A DNA stretch of 64,000 nt from Flavobacterium xueshanense. Lineage in GTDB: Bacteria > Bacteroidota > Bacteroidia > Flavobacteriales > Flavobacteriaceae. Shown piece after piece: positions 62,359 through 64,000 of the stretch. How positions within the stretch are numbered: the stretch's first letter is position 1; each line of letters begins with the position of its first letter. Location: contig NZ_FONQ01000008.1 of the NCBI RefSeq assembly GCF_900112975.1, positions 62,001 through 126,000 of the forward strand, read 5' to 3'. The translations under genes were made by a program, and so were the position numbers. The notes under the pieces are model-generated. The model did no database searches, had not been told where the DNA came from, and was given only the letters and a program-made list of their open reading frames with translations.

Positions 62359-62832
62359 TCACATTTTACAATCCACTTTTGACAACACTACATTTCCATC
62401 AAATTGTAATTGTTTTTTATCTTTAAAAGTTACTTTCCCATTATTGTCATCAATCACATCACCAAAACCTTCGACATAAGAATCGTCTTTTTTTAAGAAA
62501 GCAACTTCGCGAACTGACGAAATACCTTCGGACATGAAAGTATAATCCGCATAAAGCGTATCTCCTTTCAATTCTCCCACAAGTGTTCCTACATTTTTAT
62601 CTTTTTCATAAAAATTATAACTTAAATTCCCCGAGGAAAGCTGACCGTTTTTTATATTCAAAGTCAATGAAACAGTGTCTTTTTGAAGGATTGCACGGTA
62701 ACATTCTTTAGATTCAGGTTCTTCTACAACAATTTTTTCTAAAACAGCAGGGGGTTCCTCCGTCTCGATTACTTTTTTACAAGAAACAAAAACACTCATA
62801 AAAACGACACCCAATAATATTACTTTTTTCAT
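62359..62832 (-). CDS. Small lipoprotein
   Basis: A 157-residue protein with a lipoprotein signal (MKKVILLGVVFMSVFVSC; lipobox Cys18) and a Glu/Val-rich N-terminal region (VIETEEPPAVLEKIVVEEPE). The rest is beta-rich (CYRAILQKDTVSLTLNIKNG; GTLVGELKGDTLYADYTF), a small barrel-like pattern seen in several Bacteroidota lipoproteins. Unrecognised family. Between two convergent/tandem genes; its stop follows a terminator. Confidence 0.75.
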   Translation of the reverse strand: MKKVILLGVVFMSVFVSCKKVIETEEPPAVLEKIVVEEPESKECYRAILQKDTVSLTLNIKNGQLSSGNLSYNFYEKDKNVGTLVGELKGDTLYADYTFMSEGISSVREVAFLKKDDSYVEGFGDVIDDNNGKVTFKDKKQLQFDGNVVLSKVDCKM

Positions 62833-62890
62833 GAATTTTCAATTTAGTCTTATAAATATACTAATTCCTGACGCAATAAAATGCAAAAAA

Positions 62891-62920
62891 AAATCCATCA
62901 TTGCGAAGAATGATGGATTT
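62891..62920 (-). terminator. Terminator of the serine-palmitoyltransferase-like gene
   Basis: AAATCCATCATT and AATGATGGATTT pair perfectly around a 6-base loop. It lies 25 bases after the stop codon. The flanking A run gives T on the minus strand. Confidence 0.85.
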
Positions 62921-62944
62921 ATATGTAAAAACTTAATTACTTAA

Positions 62945-64000
62945 TTATGCATCTAAATCAACTGTAGTTCTACTTGCAATTTCTTTGTAGGTCCCATTTT
63001 CTAATTTCTCTCGAATCGCTTCAAAAGCAGTTAGTGTTTCATCAACATCTGATAAAGTATGAGTCGTAGTAGGAATCATTCTCAACAAGATAATTCCTTT
63101 TGGAATCACAGGATAAATCACAATCGATAAGAAAATGCCGTAGTTTTCTCGTAAATCGTTTACCATAATCATTGCTTCTGGTACACTTCCTTCAAGATAT
63201 ACTGGTGTTACACAGGTATTGGTGTCACCTATATTAAAATTACGCTCTCTCAATCCGTTTTGCAACGCATTTACATTTTCCCACAATTTATCTTTCAATT
63301 CCGGGTGATTACGCAACAATTCCAATCGTTTTAACGAACCAATTGTTTGTATCATTGGCAATGCTTTCGCAAACATTTGAGAACGCAAATTGTATTTTAA
63401 ATAATCAATAATGTCTTTGTCAGCGGCTATAAAAGCACCAATATTTGCCATCGATTTTGCAAAAGTAGAGAAATAAACATCAATTCCGTCCTGACAACCT
63501 TGCTCTTCACCTGCTCCGGCACCTGTTTTTCCAAGTGTTCCAAAACCATGTGCATCATCAACCAGCAAACGGAAATTATATCTTTCCTTCATGGCAACAA
63601 TTTCCTTCAATTTTCCTTGTTGTCCACGCATTCCAAAAACACCTTCGGTAATAAAAAGAATTCCGCCTCCTGTTACTTTCGCTAATTTTGTAGCACGTTC
63701 CAAATTTTTTTCCATACTTGCAAGATCATTGTGACGGTATGTAAAACGTTTCCCCATGTGTAAACGTACGCCATCAATAATACAAGCATGAGCATCAACA
63801 TCATACACAATTACATCATTTTTTGTAACCAAAGCGTCAATTGTTGACATAATTCCCTGATATCCAAAATTTAACAAATATGCCGATTCTTTCATTACAA
63901 AAGCTGCCAATTCATTCTCTAATTGCTCATGATATTTAGTGTGACCACTCATCATACGCGCTCCCATTGGGTAAGCTGCACCGTATTGTGCTGCTGCTTC
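62945..64000 (-). CDS. PLP-dependent alpha-oxoamine synthase, probably serine palmitoyltransferase (5' end outside window)
   Basis: At least 351 residues of an aspartate-aminotransferase-fold enzyme of the alpha-oxoamine synthase family. The reading frame stays open past the internal ATG at 63967 to the window edge, with AAAQYGAAYPMGARMMSGHT upstream. VDDAHGFGTLGKTGAGAGEE holds the PLP-ring aspartate and histidine, and DVYFSTFAKSMANIGAFIAA the PLP-lysine in TFAKS. Members condense an amino acid with an acyl-CoA: Kbl (glycine), BioF (alanine), serine palmitoyltransferase. The TFAKSMANIGAF stretch fits the Bacteroidota serine palmitoyltransferase group, which starts sphingolipid synthesis, and a GNAT-like ceramide-synthase candidate lies nearby. 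Confidence 0.78.
   Translation of the reverse strand, partial: EAAAQYGAAYPMGARMMSGHTKYHEQLENELAAFVMKESAYLLNFGYQGIMSTIDALVTKNDVIVYDVDAHACIIDGVRLHMGKRFTYRHNDLASMEKNLERATKLAKVTGGGILFITEGVFGMRGQQGKLKEIVAMKERYNFRLLVDDAHGFGTLGKTGAGAGEEQGCQDGIDVYFSTFAKSMANIGAFIAADKDIIDYLKYNLRSQMFAKALPMIQTIGSLKRLELLRNHPELKDKLWENVNALQNGLRERNFNIGDTNTCVTPVYLEGSVPEAMIMVNDLRENYGIFLSIVIYPVIPKGIILLRMIPTTTHTLSDVDETLTAFEAIREKLENGTYKEIASRTTVDLDA

Noticed and set aside
1..64000. tRNA, rRNA, CRISPR arrays, intact transposons, prophage
   Set aside because: I looked for cloverleaf-like GC-rich blocks, regularly spaced direct repeats, intact transposase genes and phage structural genes and saw none; only a dead IS3-family relic is present.

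Overview
The window is AT-rich chromosomal DNA from a member of the Bacteroidota, most probably Flavobacterium or a close Flavobacteriaceae relative. This rests on gene content: type III glutamine synthetase, fused IcmF mutase, a DUF4295 gene beside rpmB/rpmG, YfhO and DUF4834 proteins, a TIGR02757 protein, a YaiO-type barrel and a serine-palmitoyltransferase-like enzyme. Start codons are preceded by A-rich stretches rather than Shine-Dalgarno sites, and many genes have a Bacteroidota-type -7 box (TAnnTTTG). I saw no rRNA, tRNA or CRISPR array.

Layout. 1-2293 (minus) is part of a curli operon (csgA, csgB, csgE, start of csgF). Its csgE is split by a frameshift at an A10 tract, and a terminator-like hairpin lies between csgA and csgB. 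2294-14189 is mostly housekeeping: glnN, terC, a DUF1543 gene, a secreted esterase, icmF, a DUF4197 lipoprotein and purU. 14297-17698 is decaying sequence (a catalase relic and a serine-hydrolase gene with one internal stop) around an intact DUF721/lipoprotein pair. 17701-24475 holds ftsY, rpmG, rpmB, cinA, an HPt protein, an FAH-family hydrolase, a DnaQ-like exonuclease and a 2-oxoacid dehydrogenase E2. 25787-28168 is a rearrangement scar: gene fragments, an IS3-family relic, and an intact TIGR02757 gene facing a truncated paralogue.

28944-37481 (plus) is the most interesting block. It encodes a single-domain response regulator, a membrane HEAT-repeat protein, a processive family-2 glycosyltransferase, an LtaS/BcsG-like alkaline-phosphatase-superfamily membrane enzyme with C-terminal TPRs, a membrane PTP-like phosphatase and a TPR/YaiO outer-membrane barrel. 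I infer a surface-glycan synthesis, decoration and export system that parallels bacterial cellulose modification. A relic of a second copy of the AlkP-enzyme 3' end, directly before yaiO, suggests that the segment between them was inserted or duplicated later.

37573-53383 is again mostly housekeeping: a DEAD-box helicase, a lactonase-fold protein, a BatA/dihydroorotase-like operon, an MBL hydrolase, bcp, nth, an ECF sigma factor and uvrA. 53586-60058 (minus) is an envelope-glycan block: flippase, GT4 glycosyltransferase, a nucleotidyltransferase with a tiny upstream partner, YfhO and DUF4834. 60194-64000 carries a MetA-type outer-membrane protein, a GNAT-like protein that may be a bacterial ceramide synthase, a lipoprotein and a truncated serine-palmitoyltransferase-like gene, so this end may serve sphingolipid synthesis.
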